Position numbers and translations under genes: made by a program
The notes under the pieces: generated by a model
What the model was told of the DNA's origin: nothing
The model's input: the letters and a program-made list of their open reading frames with translations, nothing else
The model's database searches: none
Shown here: one piece after another, positions 1-6,863 of the stretch
How positions within the stretch are numbered: the stretch's first letter is position 1
Layout of the letters: the number at the start of each line of letters is the position of its first letter
From: an uncultured Endomicrobiia bacterium
Lineage (GTDB): Bacteria > Elusimicrobiota > Endomicrobiia > Endomicrobiales > Endomicrobiaceae
Direction: 5' to 3'
DNA: 8,123 bases
Assembly (NCBI GenBank): GCA_905236115.1
Contig: CAJOOL010000239.1
Coordinates: 1 to 8,123 of the forward strand

Positions 1-28
1 CTCATTTTTCTTTAGACCTGTTAAGTCC

Positions 29-56
29 TTTACAATTTATTAATTTAAATTATAAA
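29..56 (+). promoter_or_regulatory. Candidate upstream promoter (P1) of the rimP operon
   Basis: TTTACA at 29-34 and TATAAA at 51-56 are separated by 16 bases, each one mismatch from the sigma70 consensus. Transcription would start near 63 and pass through the leader hairpin at 131-158. The surrounding DNA is so AT-rich that a chance match is quite possible. Confidence 0.35.
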
Positions 57-88
57 ATGTCGCATATGTATTTAACCAATACAAAAAT

Positions 89-118
89 TTGCAATAATAA
101 ATATAAATTTGCTATAAT
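89..118 (+). promoter_or_regulatory. Promoter (P2) of the rimP-nusA-infB operon, extended -10
   Basis: TTGCAA at 89-94 is followed after 18 bases by a perfect TATAAT at 113-118. A TGC directly before the -10 makes it an extended -10 element. Transcription would start near 125, only a few bases before the terminator-like hairpin at 131-158 and about 50 bases before the rimP ATG. The same TTTGCTATAAT or TTTTGCTATAAT arrangement recurs at 7034-7044. Confidence 0.6.
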
Positions 119-130
119 TAGAACACTTTG

Positions 131-158
131 AAGGTGTCCCCGAAGGACACCTTTTTTT
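131..158 (+). terminator. Intrinsic terminator or attenuator hairpin in the rimP leader
   Basis: The arms AAGGTGTCC (131-139) and GGACACCTT (145-153) form a perfect 9-bp stem with the loop CCGAA. A run of T from 152 to 158 follows, a textbook rho-independent terminator. It lies after both candidate promoters and ends 15 bases before rimP, so it probably attenuates the operon, unless it closes an upstream gene outside the window. A competing hairpin pairs ACACTT (123-128) with AGGTGT (132-137) and would hide the left arm, acting as a possible antiterminator. Confidence 0.7.
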
Positions 159-173
159 AATAAGGAAACTGAT

Positions 174-629
174 ATGAATATACCTGAACAGATTGAAAAA
201 ATTATTCTGCCTTTGGCACAGAAAGAAAATGTTGAAATTGTTGATATAGAGTACGTTGCGGAAAACGGACAGAAAGTTTTAAGAATTTATATAGACCATC
301 CCGACGGAGTAAACCTTGATTTGTGTACTAAAATGAGCCATATTTTCGGCGGTGAAATAGATAAAGACGACCCGATAAAAGAACATTATGTTTTGGAAAT
401 TTCTTCACCGGGAATAGACAGAATTTTAAAAAAAGAAAAAGATTTTTTAAGATTTAAAGGTTTCAATATAAAAGTAACTACGATTACTGCAATAAACGGA
501 CAGAAACATTTTAAAGGACAGCTTGTTGCTGTTGCGGGAGGGAAGATAGTTGTTGACGATGTAACAAATAAAATATCGGAAATAGAAATAAAAAATATTT
601 TAAGAGCACAAGTAATTACGGAAAATTAA
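174..629 (+). CDS. rimP: Ribosome maturation factor RimP
   Basis: RimP binds the free 30S subunit in the cytoplasm and helps it mature, chiefly the 3' domain around S12 and S19. The 151-aa length is typical of the family. The N-terminal alpha/beta domain (about residues 1-85) carries LRIYID (36-41), the GVNLDLC stretch (45-51) and the family signature YVLEISSPGIDR (72-83). The smaller C-terminal SH3-like barrel runs from about residue 87 to the end. The start is well supported: AAGGA at 162-166 lies seven bases before the ATG, and no longer N-terminus is needed. It is the first gene of the operon, directly behind the leader hairpin, and nusA follows after 17 bases. The rimP-nusA-infB order is one of the most conserved in bacteria and makes the call secure. 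Nothing is truncated or odd. Confidence 0.95.
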   Translation: MNIPEQIEKIILPLAQKENVEIVDIEYVAENGQKVLRIYIDHPDGVNLDLCTKMSHIFGGEIDKDDPIKEHYVLEISSPGIDRILKKEKDFLRFKGFNIKVTTITAINGQKHFKGQLVAVAGGKIVVDDVTNKISEIEIKNILRAQVITEN

Positions 630-646
630 GGAGGAGTAAAAATAAA

Positions 647-2035
647 ATGTCAAGTGAACTTATAAATGCTTTGGAAACAATACAGAAAGAGAAAAATATT
701 CCCAAGGAAGAAATTTTAAAAGTTATAGAAAATTCTCTTGTATCGGCTTACAAAAAACATGTAGGTAAAAACGTAAACGTGGAAGCAAAAGTAGACCCGG
801 AATCCGGTGCTATGGCTGCATGCGTAGTAAAAAAAGTAGTTGAAAAAGTGGAAAATCCGATGCTGGAAATTACTCCGCAGGATGCAAGAAAATATTTAAA
901 AGGTGCAAAGGCCGGCGACGAAGTAAGAATAGAGCTTGATACGGACGACTTTGCAAGAATAGCCGCACAAACCGCAAAACAGGTTATCGTACAGAAGATA
1001 AAAGAGTCGGAAAGAGATTCTCTGTATGAGGAAATGAAAGATAAAATCGGCGAAATGATTAACGGTTCTATTTATAAAATAGCCAACAAAAATATCATTG
1101 TTGATTTGGGCAGAACGGAAGCTATTCTTCCCGTATCCGAACAGGTAAGCAAAGAAGTTTTCACCGTAGGCCAGCATATCAGAGCATTGATAATAAAAGC
1201 GGAAAAAAATACGAAAGGACCTAATATTGTTCTTTCAAGAACACATCCTGATTTGGTTAAAGTTCTGTTTGAACTTGAAGTTCCGGAAATTTATGAAAAA
1301 GTTGTTGAAATAGTAAACATAGTCAGGGAGCCTGGATTAAGAACAAAAATTGCCGTAGTTTCGCATAATCCGAAAGTTGACCCCGTCGGTGCATGTGTAG
1401 GTGTGAAAGGTGCAAGAATAAGACCTATTATTGATGAACTCAGAGGCGAAAAAATAGATTTGGTTGCTTATTCCGATGACCCAATAAAATATATCACGGC
1501 GGCACTTTCTCCGGCAAAGCCTTTGTCGGTTTCAATCATTAATTTGGAAGAAAAACAGGCTGAAGTTATTATAGCCGACGATATGTTGTCTTTGGCTATA
1601 GGAAAAGCCGGGCATAATGTTCGCCTTGCCGCAAGACTTACCGGATGGCATATTGATGTAAAATCCGAAGAGCAGAAGAAACAGGAAAAAGAAAATTCTG
1701 CAGCACAGGTAAGTTCAGCATTGGAAAAACTTGAGGGAATAAGTGACAAGGTTATTACTCTTTTAACTCAAGCCGGATTTACGGATATAAATAAACTGGC
1801 GGAATTAAATCCCGAAGATTTAACCACTCTTCCGGGAATAGGTGAAAAAACCGCGGAAAAAATAATTGAAGCGGCAAAAGCTGCACTTGAAAAAGAATCT
1901 GAAATAGCTTCACAAGATATGTCTTCGCAAGACGACGACCAAACAGGAAATGAAGTTGAAACCGAAAACGAAGCCGGACAGGAAGAGAACGAAGAAGAAT
2001 TTTCCGGCGGGCAGGAAGAAGCAACAAAGGAATAG
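647..2035 (+). CDS. nusA: Transcription termination/antitermination factor NusA
   Basis: NusA binds RNA polymerase and nascent RNA, and promotes pausing and intrinsic termination or, with Nus partners, antitermination. At 462 aa the domain order is complete: an RNA-polymerase-binding N-terminal domain (about 1-125), an S1 domain (about 132-198, SIYKIANKNIIVDLGRTEAILP), KH1 (about 200-280, with GACVGVKGARI at 248-258), KH2 (about 281-345, with AIGKAGHNVRLAAR at 317-330) and one helix-hairpin-helix segment (TTLPGIGEKTAEKI, 393-406). The last 40 residues are an acidic, low-complexity tail rich in Glu, Asp and Gln, probably disordered. The second C-terminal acidic-repeat module of gamma-proteobacterial NusA is absent. 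The ribosome binding site is AAGGAGGAG (628-636), starting inside the rimP stop codon, a little far (10-12 bases) from the ATG. NusA could act on the leader terminator of its own operon; that is inference from established autoregulation elsewhere. Confidence 0.96.
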   Translation: MSSELINALETIQKEKNIPKEEILKVIENSLVSAYKKHVGKNVNVEAKVDPESGAMAACVVKKVVEKVENPMLEITPQDARKYLKGAKAGDEVRIELDTDDFARIAAQTAKQVIVQKIKESERDSLYEEMKDKIGEMINGSIYKIANKNIIVDLGRTEAILPVSEQVSKEVFTVGQHIRALIIKAEKNTKGPNIVLSRTHPDLVKVLFELEVPEIYEKVVEIVNIVREPGLRTKIAVVSHNPKVDPVGACVGVKGARIRPIIDELRGEKIDLVAYSDDPIKYITAALSPAKPLSVSIINLEEKQAEVIIADDMLSLAIGKAGHNVRLAARLTGWHIDVKSEEQKKQEKENSAAQVSSALEKLEGISDKVITLLTQAGFTDINKLAELNPEDLTTLPGIGEKTAEKIIEAAKAALEKESEIASQDMSSQDDDQTGNEVETENEAGQEENEEEFSGGQEEATKE

Positions 2036-2063
2036 AAGACCGGAATAAAATAGGATTGGAAAT

Positions 2064-2085
2064 AAAATTGTCTTTACGATTTTTT
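2064..2085 (+). promoter_or_regulatory. Weak hairpin plus T-run before infB
   Basis: AAAATTGT (2064-2071) can pair with ACGATTTT (2076-2083) around the loop CTTT, with one G-U pair. The T-run 2080-2085 then meets the infB Shine-Dalgarno AGGAGG (2086-2091). It could be a weak internal terminator or affect infB translation. With only two G-C/G-U pairs it may also be chance in AT-rich DNA. Confidence 0.3.
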
Positions 2086-2102
2086 AGGAGGAGTGAAAAT
2101 AT

Positions 2103-4529
2103 ATGACAACCGTAAAAAAAACAATTATAAAAAAAGATACGGAAGAAAATAAAGAAATAAAAAAGATAAAGAAGACTTCTGCAAAAACAGGAACAAAAAC
2201 TTCCGTAAAGAAAACCAAGTCTGCCGCAACCGGCGACAAAAAAGGAACAAAACCTCCTTCTAAAAAAACGTCTTCTTCTGCAGTTCAAAAAACCCCTAAA
2301 TCAAAAACGGGAACTCCCGCTAAAACGACATTAAAGAAAAAAACCGGTTCAAAACAATCCGGGAAAGATTTGAAGAAAACTCCGCCTCAGGAAAATATAA
2401 AAACGGATGTTCAAAACGATATTCAAAATGATGTAAAGATACAAAATTCCGATAAAAATATACGGCAGCAGGATAATAAAAAACAGGAACAGAATGTATC
2501 TCAAAATAACATTTCTTCCATAAAAACACAGGCACCTGTCAACGAGAAAAAAGTTCAAAATGTAAACAATAATACCGAAAAAGACAGAACGGAAAAAATA
2601 CGGGGTTTTAACAAACAGGAAAATTTGCAGCAGAATAAAGTTCCGCAGCAGAAAATTGAACATACAAAACCTGCAGCTGATTTCGGTAACAAAAACGTTG
2701 AAAATAAAAATATTGAAAATAAGAACGCTGAACCGAAAAATAAACCTAAGAATCAGGAAAGCGAAAAACCGAAACTTCCCGTGATAAATATAAACGAGCT
2801 TATAACGGTGAAAGATTTGGCCGAAAAAATGAATCTGAAAGTCGGCGATGTTTTAAGAAAATTAATGACTATGGGGAGCCTTGCAACAATCAATCAGAGG
2901 CTTGATACCGATACCGCAATTCTTTTAGCTAACGAATTCGGTTTTGATGCAAAGCTGGTTTCATTGTATGAGGAAGAAGATATTGAAGAAGAACTTGAAG
3001 AAGAAAAAGCCGAGAATTTGAAACCGCGTTCGCCTATTGTTACGATTATGGGACATGTTGACCACGGTAAAACTTCTTTGCTTGACGCCATAAGACACAG
3101 TAACGTTATCGCAGGCGAAGCAGGCGGAATTACCCAGCATATAGGTGCTTACAGAGTTAAAACTTCCACCGGTGAAATAACATTTTTGGATACGCCGGGA
3201 CATGAAGCGTTTACGGCTATGAGGTCCAGAGGTGCACAGGTTACTGATATAGTTATCCTTGTTGTTTCTGCAGCCGACGGCATAATGCCGCAGACCATAG
3301 AAGCCATCAACCATGCAAAAGCAGCAAATGTTCCTATAATAGTGGCAGTTAATAAAATAGATTTACCTACCGCAAACCCGGAAAAAATAAGACAGGAAGT
3401 AAGCAATTACGGTCTTCTTCCGGAAGAGTGGGGCGGCGATACTATAATGGTGGATATTTCCGCAAAACAAAAATTAAATATAGACTCTCTTCTGGAACTG
3501 GTTCAGCTGAAAGCCGAAATGATGGAGCTGAAAGCTAATCCTAACAGACGTGCGGAGGGTGTGGTTATAGAAGCAAAACTTGACCCCAGAAGAGGTGCTG
3601 TTGCAACCGTGTTGATTCAGAGCGGAACTTTGCATATAGGCGACAATTTGGTGGTCGGAACAACTTACGGTAAAGTAAGAGCAATGATAGATGAATACGG
3701 AAAAAGATTTGATAAAGCCCTTCCGAGTATGCCGGTAGAAATTTTAGGTTTGAACGAGCCGCCTCAGTCCGGTGACAAACTGGTTGTTTTGGAGCATGAA
3801 TCACAGGCAAGAGAAATTGCAAATGCCAGAAAAGAAAAAGCCAAAGCAGATTCTTTAAGGCCCAGACAGCATGTCTCGCTAATGGATATCAATGCCGGTA
3901 AAGCAAAACATCTTAAGATTATTTTAAAGACAGATGTTCAAGGATCTTTGGGTGCATTATGTGATGCATTGGAAAGACTTTCCAATACTGAAATAAATCT
4001 GGAGATTATACATAAAGGTGCAGGTTCAATAACGGAGTCCGATGTCATTCTGGCTTCGGCTTCAAATGCAATGATTATAGGTTTCAATATCAGGCCTGAT
4101 GCCGCTGTGGAAAAGCTGGCCGAGCATGAGGGTGTCAGCATAAGTGTTTACAGAATAATTTATGAGCTTATTGCCGATATTAAGGCGGCTATGGAAGGTC
4201 TGCTTGACCCGGATACGCAGGAAAAAGTTACGGGTAAGGCTGTGGTTAAACAGGTATTTAAACTTTCTTCTGCAGGAACCGTGGCAGGCTGCAGTGTAAC
4301 CGAGGGCAAAGCCCAGAGAAATGTTAAGGTAAGGCTTTTAAGAGATAATGTTATAATATTTGAAGGAAATACTTCAGCTATTAAGAGATTTAAAGACGAT
4401 GTAAAAGAAGTGGAAAAAGGTTATGAATGCGGTATTTCTTTGGAAAACTTTTCCGATATAAAAGTTTCCGATGTTTTGGAATTTTATTCCGTGGAAAAAA
4501 TTGCAAGAAAACTCGTGACAGAAAATTAA
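2103..4529 (+). CDS. infB: Translation initiation factor IF-2
   Basis: IF2 is the GTPase that places initiator fMet-tRNA on the 30S subunit and promotes 50S joining. The protein has 808 residues. Residues 1-225 are a disordered low-complexity region, Lys/Thr/Ala-rich at first and then Asn/Gln/Lys-rich, with short repeats such as ENKN (200-208). An IF2_N domain follows (about 228-286), then an acidic linker ([13 protein letters not shown], 290-302). The G domain has all motifs: GHVDHGKT (317-324), [10 protein letters not shown] (341-350), DTPG (363-366), NKID (417-420) and SAK (453-455). Domain II covers about 484-575, domain III starts near 603 ([10 protein letters not shown]), and the fMet-tRNA-binding domain IV runs from about 705 to 805 ([15 protein letters not shown] at 773-787). 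The start has AGGAGG at 2086-2091, 11 bases before the ATG. It lies 67 bases after nusA with no ylxR or L7Ae-like gene between, unlike Bacillota. It is followed by an unusual 195-base repeat-bearing spacer. Confidence 0.97.
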   Translation: MTTVKKTIIKKDTEENKEIKKIKKTSAKTGTKTSVKKTKSAATGDKKGTKPPSKKTSSSAVQKTPKSKTGTPAKTTLKKKTGSKQSGKDLKKTPPQENIKTDVQNDIQNDVKIQNSDKNIRQQDNKKQEQNVSQNNISSIKTQAPVNEKKVQNVNNNTEKDRTEKIRGFNKQENLQQNKVPQQKIEHTKPAADFGNKNVENKNIENKNAEPKNKPKNQESEKPKLPVININELITVKDLAEKMNLKVGDVLRKLMTMGSLATINQRLDTDTAILLANEFGFDAKLVSLYEEEDIEEELEEEKAENLKPRSPIVTIMGHVDHGKTSLLDAIRHSNVIAGEAGGITQHIGAYRVKTSTGEITFLDTPGHEAFTAMRSRGAQVTDIVILVVSAADGIMPQTIEAINHAKAANVPIIVAVNKIDLPTANPEKIRQEVSNYGLLPEEWGGDTIMVDISAKQKLNIDSLLELVQLKAEMMELKANPNRRAEGVVIEAKLDPRRGAVATVLIQSGTLHIGDNLVVGTTYGKVRAMIDEYGKRFDKALPSMPVEILGLNEPPQSGDKLVVLEHESQAREIANARKEKAKADSLRPRQHVSLMDINAGKAKHLKIILKTDVQGSLGALCDALERLSNTEINLEIIHKGAGSITESDVILASASNAMIIGFNIRPDAAVEKLAEHEGVSISVYRIIYELIADIKAAMEGLLDPDTQEKVTGKAVVKQVFKLSSAGTVAGCSVTEGKAQRNVKVRLLRDNVIIFEGNTSAIKRFKDDVKEVEKGYECGISLENFSDIKVSDVLEFYSVEKIARKLVTEN

Positions 4530-4530
4530 A

Positions 4531-4549
4531 AAATTGCCGAAAGCAATTT
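4531..4549 (+). promoter_or_regulatory. Hairpin just after the infB stop
   Basis: AAATTGC (4531-4537) and GCAATTT (4543-4549) form a perfect 7-bp stem with loop CGAAA. It starts one base after the infB stop codon. No T-run follows, so it looks like an mRNA 3'-end stabiliser or part of the repeat array that follows rather than a terminator. Confidence 0.45.
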
Positions 4550-4630
4550 AGCTGATAAGTTGGGCCGACAATGACGAAACGACAACAGATAGATTCCACA
4601 TCAAGGAAACACTAAACCTCTCAGCTTCTC

Positions 4631-4660
4631 AGCTGAGCGGACAAAGTCCGCGGCTCAGCT
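4631..4660 (+). repeat. Hairpin 1 of the array, 12 bp with a bulge
   Basis: AGCTGAG (4631-4637) pairs with CTCAGCT (4654-4660), and CGGAC (4638-4642) pairs with GTCCG (4646-4650). The loop is AAA, with three unpaired bases at 4651-4653. This is the most stable and most GC-rich structure in the spacer. Its left arm can instead pair with the CTCAGCT copies at 4620 or 4685. Confidence 0.65.
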
Positions 4661-4662
4661 AA

Positions 4663-4681
4663 GAAAATGCAAAGCATTTTC
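4663..4681 (+). repeat. Hairpin 2 of the array, perfect 8 bp with AAA loop
   Basis: GAAAATGC (4663-4670) and GCATTTTC (4674-4681) pair perfectly around the loop AAA. It has the same AAA loop as hairpin 1 but an unrelated stem, and is flanked by CTCAGCT copies. Confidence 0.65.
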
Positions 4682-4691
4682 TGACTCAGCT

Positions 4692-4712
4692 AAAATTTGT
4701 GGAGCAAATTTT
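4692..4712 (+). repeat. Hairpin 3 of the array, next to the rbfA ribosome binding site
   Basis: AAAATTTG (4692-4699) and CAAATTTT (4705-4712) pair perfectly around the loop TGGAG. The stem ends four bases before the AGAGG of rbfA, so it could influence access to that ribosome binding site. A T-run at 4709-4713 gives it a faint terminator look, but the stem is almost all A-T. Confidence 0.55.
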
Positions 4713-4724
4713 TAAAGAGGAATT

Positions 4725-5081
4725 ATGAAAGCTTACAAAAGAGCAACGCGAGTTGCCGAATTAATTCAACAAAATATTGCTGAAATATTAAGAGACATCA
4801 GAGAACTTAACAAAGGTCTTGTTACGGTAACAAGCGTGCGTTTAACCGACGATTTGCAAACGTGCAGAATATTTTATTCCGTTATCGGAACAGATGAAGA
4901 TAAGAAAAATGTCGATGCGGTTTTAAAAGAAAAATTGAAATATATCAGGTTTCAGCTGGCACAAAATATGGAGTTAAGAAGAACTCCGACAATAGATTTT
5001 AAATATGACGATTCCGGTGAAAAAGCCGAAAAAATATTTGAAATATTGGACAAAATAGAAAACGAAAAAGCCGAAAAATAA
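4725..5081 (+). CDS. rbfA: 30S ribosome-binding factor RbfA
   Basis: RbfA is a small KH-fold protein that binds the 30S subunit near helix 1 of 16S rRNA and assists late maturation, notably in cold conditions. The 118-aa length is normal. It opens with the family pattern KRATRVAELIQQNIAEIL (5-22), followed by the conserved strand VTVTSVRLTDDLQTCRIFYSV (33-53). It ends with MELRRTPTIDFKYDDS (82-97), the hallmark arginine-proline-aspartate segment. A charged tail follows. The start is supported by AGAGGA (4716-4721), but the gap to the ATG is unusually short at three to four bases, and a hairpin ends just before it. It is separated from infB by the repeat-bearing spacer and nearly touches the next gene (one base between stop and ATG), so those two are probably translated in a coupled way. 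Confidence 0.93.
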   Translation: MKAYKRATRVAELIQQNIAEILRDIRELNKGLVTVTSVRLTDDLQTCRIFYSVIGTDEDKKNVDAVLKEKLKYIRFQLAQNMELRRTPTIDFKYDDSGEKAEKIFEILDKIENEKAEK

Positions 5082-5082
5082 A

Positions 5083-6090
5083 ATGGAAAATAAAAAAATT
5101 TTAAATTTACAAAATTCTTCCAAAAAAGAAATTCTTGATGCAATATCGTGGATTATTAAAGAGTCCGAAACTTTTTTTATTGCCGGCCACACAAAGCCCG
5201 ACGGTGATGCACTTGGTTCGGGGCTGGCTCTGGCTTCTCTTTTAAAAAGACTCGGCAAGAAAGTTACTCATTGTTCCATAGATCCGGTTCCCGGGGATAT
5301 GGCTTTTATGCCGGGGGCTTCGGAGATAAAAATTACCGATAAAGTTACGGATATGTTTGATTGTGCCGTTATTCTTGAGTCTATAAATTTTGAAAGAATG
5401 GGAAATATTATTCTTCAAAATCAGGCTAAAAAAACTATCAACATAGACCACCATTTATCCTATACCGATTTCGGCGATGTAAACTATGTCGTGCCGTCTT
5501 CGTCTTCCGTTTCGGAGCTGATATTTGATATTTTTAAAAATTTGAATATTTCTCCTAATCTGCAGGAAGCGGAAAATCTTTATATCGGCATAGTTACCGA
5601 TACGGGAAGATTTCAGCAGCTCAATACGAATGTAAACTCTCATTTGACGGCGGCGGAACTTCTGAAATGCGGAATAAGTCCCAATAAAATCTGCAAGAAA
5701 CTTTTTGCCACGACGGAATTGTCTAAAATAAAATTATACGGTCTGGCACTTTCAAATATTAAAACCGCTTTTAACGATAAATTCATTTATATAAAAATTA
5801 CAAAAGAAATGTTTGCAAAATCAGGTGCTTCTTATACCGATACCGACGGAATTATTAATTATTGTGTTTCAGTTCCGACGGCGGTAGTCGGCTGTATATT
5901 AAAAGAAGTTGATGAAAATACGGTGAAGATAAGTTTCCGTTCAATAGAAAGTTTTAACTTGCTTGATATTATAAAGATTTTTGACGGCGGCGGACATAAA
6001 AATGCTGCAGGCTGCACGATAAAAGCCGGTATTGATACGGCGGAAGATAAAATATTGAAAGCTTTTAAAGTTTTGCAGGGTTGTAAGTAA
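5083..6090 (+). CDS. nrnA: DHH/DHHA1 phosphoesterase, NrnA-like oligoribonuclease / pAp phosphatase
   Basis: Members of this family degrade RNA dinucleotides and other short oligonucleotides with divalent metal, and many hydrolyse pAp (3'-phosphoadenosine 5'-phosphate) to AMP. The 335-aa length fits. The DHH domain shows GHTKPDGDALGS (35-46; H36, D40, D42), IDHHLSYTDFGD (121-132; D122-H123-H124) and VTDTGRFQQL (171-180; D173). The C-terminal DHHA1 domain carries the substrate-binding FDGGGHKNAAG (300-310). One oddity: the second metal-binding motif, usually an Asp after a hydrophobic strand, reads VILESINFERMG (96-107), so Glu99 replaces Asp. The start lies one base after the rbfA stop, with no clear Shine-Dalgarno, which suggests coupling. 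The genomic place between rbfA and truB matches nrnA in Clostridia and other phyla. Exact substrate choice (oligoRNA, pAp or cyclic-dinucleotide products) cannot be read from the sequence. Confidence 0.88.
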   Translation: MENKKILNLQNSSKKEILDAISWIIKESETFFIAGHTKPDGDALGSGLALASLLKRLGKKVTHCSIDPVPGDMAFMPGASEIKITDKVTDMFDCAVILESINFERMGNIILQNQAKKTINIDHHLSYTDFGDVNYVVPSSSSVSELIFDIFKNLNISPNLQEAENLYIGIVTDTGRFQQLNTNVNSHLTAAELLKCGISPNKICKKLFATTELSKIKLYGLALSNIKTAFNDKFIYIKITKEMFAKSGASYTDTDGIINYCVSVPTAVVGCILKEVDENTVKISFRSIESFNLLDIIKIFDGGGHKNAAGCTIKAGIDTAEDKILKAFKVLQGCK

Positions 6091-6104
6091 AGCGAAATAA
6101 ATCA

Positions 6105-6749
6105 ATGAATGATATTTCAGGATTTTTATTACTCAACAAGCCGAAAGGCATAACATCATTTCAGTTAGTTCATAAAATCAAAAAACAATTAAACGTAAAA
6201 AAGGCCGGACACTGCGGAACGCTGGACCCTGCAGCAAGCGGTCTGATGATAGTGGTTGTCGGGAAATATACCAAACTTCAAGATACTTTTATGAAAAAAG
6301 ATAAAACATATCTTGCCGAAGTAAAGCTCGGTATAAAAACCGACAGCGGAGATTTGGACGGAAAGATAATTTCACAATCGGATTATTCTCATATAACAAA
6401 AGAAAAAATAGAAGCTGTTTGTAAAAATTTTATCGGCAAAATTTCCCAAATTCCGCCGATGTATTCGGCTTTAAAAATCAACGGACAAAAATTATATGAC
6501 CTTGCAAGAAAAGGTATAACCGTAGAACGCAAACCCAGAGAAATAACGATATATTCCATAGATTTGTTGGATTTTCAAAAAGATATTTTCACAATAAGGG
6601 TAAAATGTTCTTCGGGTACTTATATCAGAACTCTTGCGGAAGATATCGGAGCCAAGCTCGGCGTTGATACCGTGCTTAATAATCTTGTCAGAGAAGAAAT
6701 AGGCGGATATAACCTCTCTCAAGCCGGAGACACAATCCATACTTTGTAA
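6105..6749 (+). CDS. truB: tRNA pseudouridine(55) synthase TruB, short form
   Basis: TruB isomerises uridine 55 in the T-loop of tRNAs to pseudouridine. The catalytic motif GHCGTLDPAASG is at 35-46, with nucleophile Asp41. The N-terminal LLLNKPKGITS (8-18), the IPPMYSALKINGQKLYDLAR stretch (116-135) and CSSGTYIRTLAEDIG (168-182) are all classic. At 214 aa it is about 100 residues shorter than E. coli TruB. It ends just after the catalytic domain (EIGGYNLSQA), so the C-terminal PUA or TruB_C domain is missing. The stop is followed directly by non-coding DNA with no extended reading frame, so this looks like a genuine short form rather than a recent frameshift. The ATG lies 14 bases after the DHH gene without a good Shine-Dalgarno. 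ribF, the common next gene, is absent, and truB appears to end the operon without a convincing terminator. Confidence 0.94.
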   Translation: MNDISGFLLLNKPKGITSFQLVHKIKKQLNVKKAGHCGTLDPAASGLMIVVVGKYTKLQDTFMKKDKTYLAEVKLGIKTDSGDLDGKIISQSDYSHITKEKIEAVCKNFIGKISQIPPMYSALKINGQKLYDLARKGITVERKPREITIYSIDLLDFQKDIFTIRVKCSSGTYIRTLAEDIGAKLGVDTVLNNLVREEIGGYNLSQAGDTIHTL

Positions 6750-6828
6750 TCTTTAGAGGCAAAAAAGCCTTGCGTTTTCCGCTTGAGAATTAATTATCAT
6801 TATTTCACAAAAATTTTTCAAAAAATCC

Positions 6829-6857
6829 TTGAATATTTCAAATCTTTAGACTATAAT
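6829..6857 (+). promoter_or_regulatory. Strong sigma70-type promoter without an evident gene
   Basis: TTGAAT (6829-6834) and a perfect TATAAT (6852-6857) are spaced by exactly 17 bases. Transcription would start near 6864. It is preceded by the A/T-tract near-repeats TTTCACAAAAA and TTTTTCAAAAA (6803-6824), which could act as an UP element. It could drive a small RNA ending near 7036, or read on into the nucleotidyltransferase gene. Confidence 0.6.
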
Positions 6858-6863
6858 TGTAGT

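Larger units (their letters stand above)
4548..4713 (+). repeat. Composite repeat with four CTCAGCT copies and three hairpins
   Basis: CTCAGCT occurs at 4620-4626, 4628-4634, 4654-4660 and 4685-4691. The later copies alternate with hairpins at 4631-4660, 4663-4681 and 4692-4712. The inverse form occurs as AGCTGAG (4631-4637) and as TTAGCTGA (4548-4555), which matches TCAGCTAA at 4655-4662 and 4686-4693, so the outer ends can close over the whole region. The stretch 4556-4610 is richer in G and C than nearby spacers. It has CCGACAATGACG and ACGACAACAGATAGATTCC, and looks like a decayed dispersed repeat. I see no ORF. The element sits inside an otherwise compact operon, which suggests insertion. 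Confidence 0.6.

Noticed and set aside
3..79. Possible divergent promoter and gene start on the minus strand (TATAAT at 54-49, AAAGGA at 31-26, ATG at 5-3)
   Set aside because: The -35 spacing of 19 is poor, the Shine-Dalgarno is about 20 bases from the ATG, and only one codon of any gene would be in view.
3..130. Frame open on the + strand upstream of rimP
   Set aside because: It has no start with a ribosome binding site, crosses the predicted promoters, and is composed of codons expected from AT-rich spacer.
1779..2288. Long open frame of 169 codons on the minus strand
   Set aside because: It lies across the nusA 3' end and infB 5' end, is Arg/Phe/Leu-rich from reverse reading of Lys/Glu codons, and has no plausible start signal. 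It is a shadow of the real genes.
2961..3314. Minus-strand open frame of 117 codons
   Set aside because: It is fully inside the conserved G-domain coding part of infB, where codon constraints create opposite-strand openings.
4531..4549. Intrinsic terminator after infB
   Set aside because: The 7-bp stem is good but is followed by AGCTGATAAG rather than a T-run, and rbfA has no promoter of its own in view.
4620..4713. CRISPR array
   Set aside because: The repeats are only seven bases long, with unequal intervals (8, 26 and 31) and palindromic spacers, unlike any CRISPR.
6756..6782. Terminator after truB (AGGC AAAAAA GCCT, then GCG TTTTC CGC)
   Set aside because: The stems are four and three base pairs, with no T-run after them, so I cannot call a terminator.
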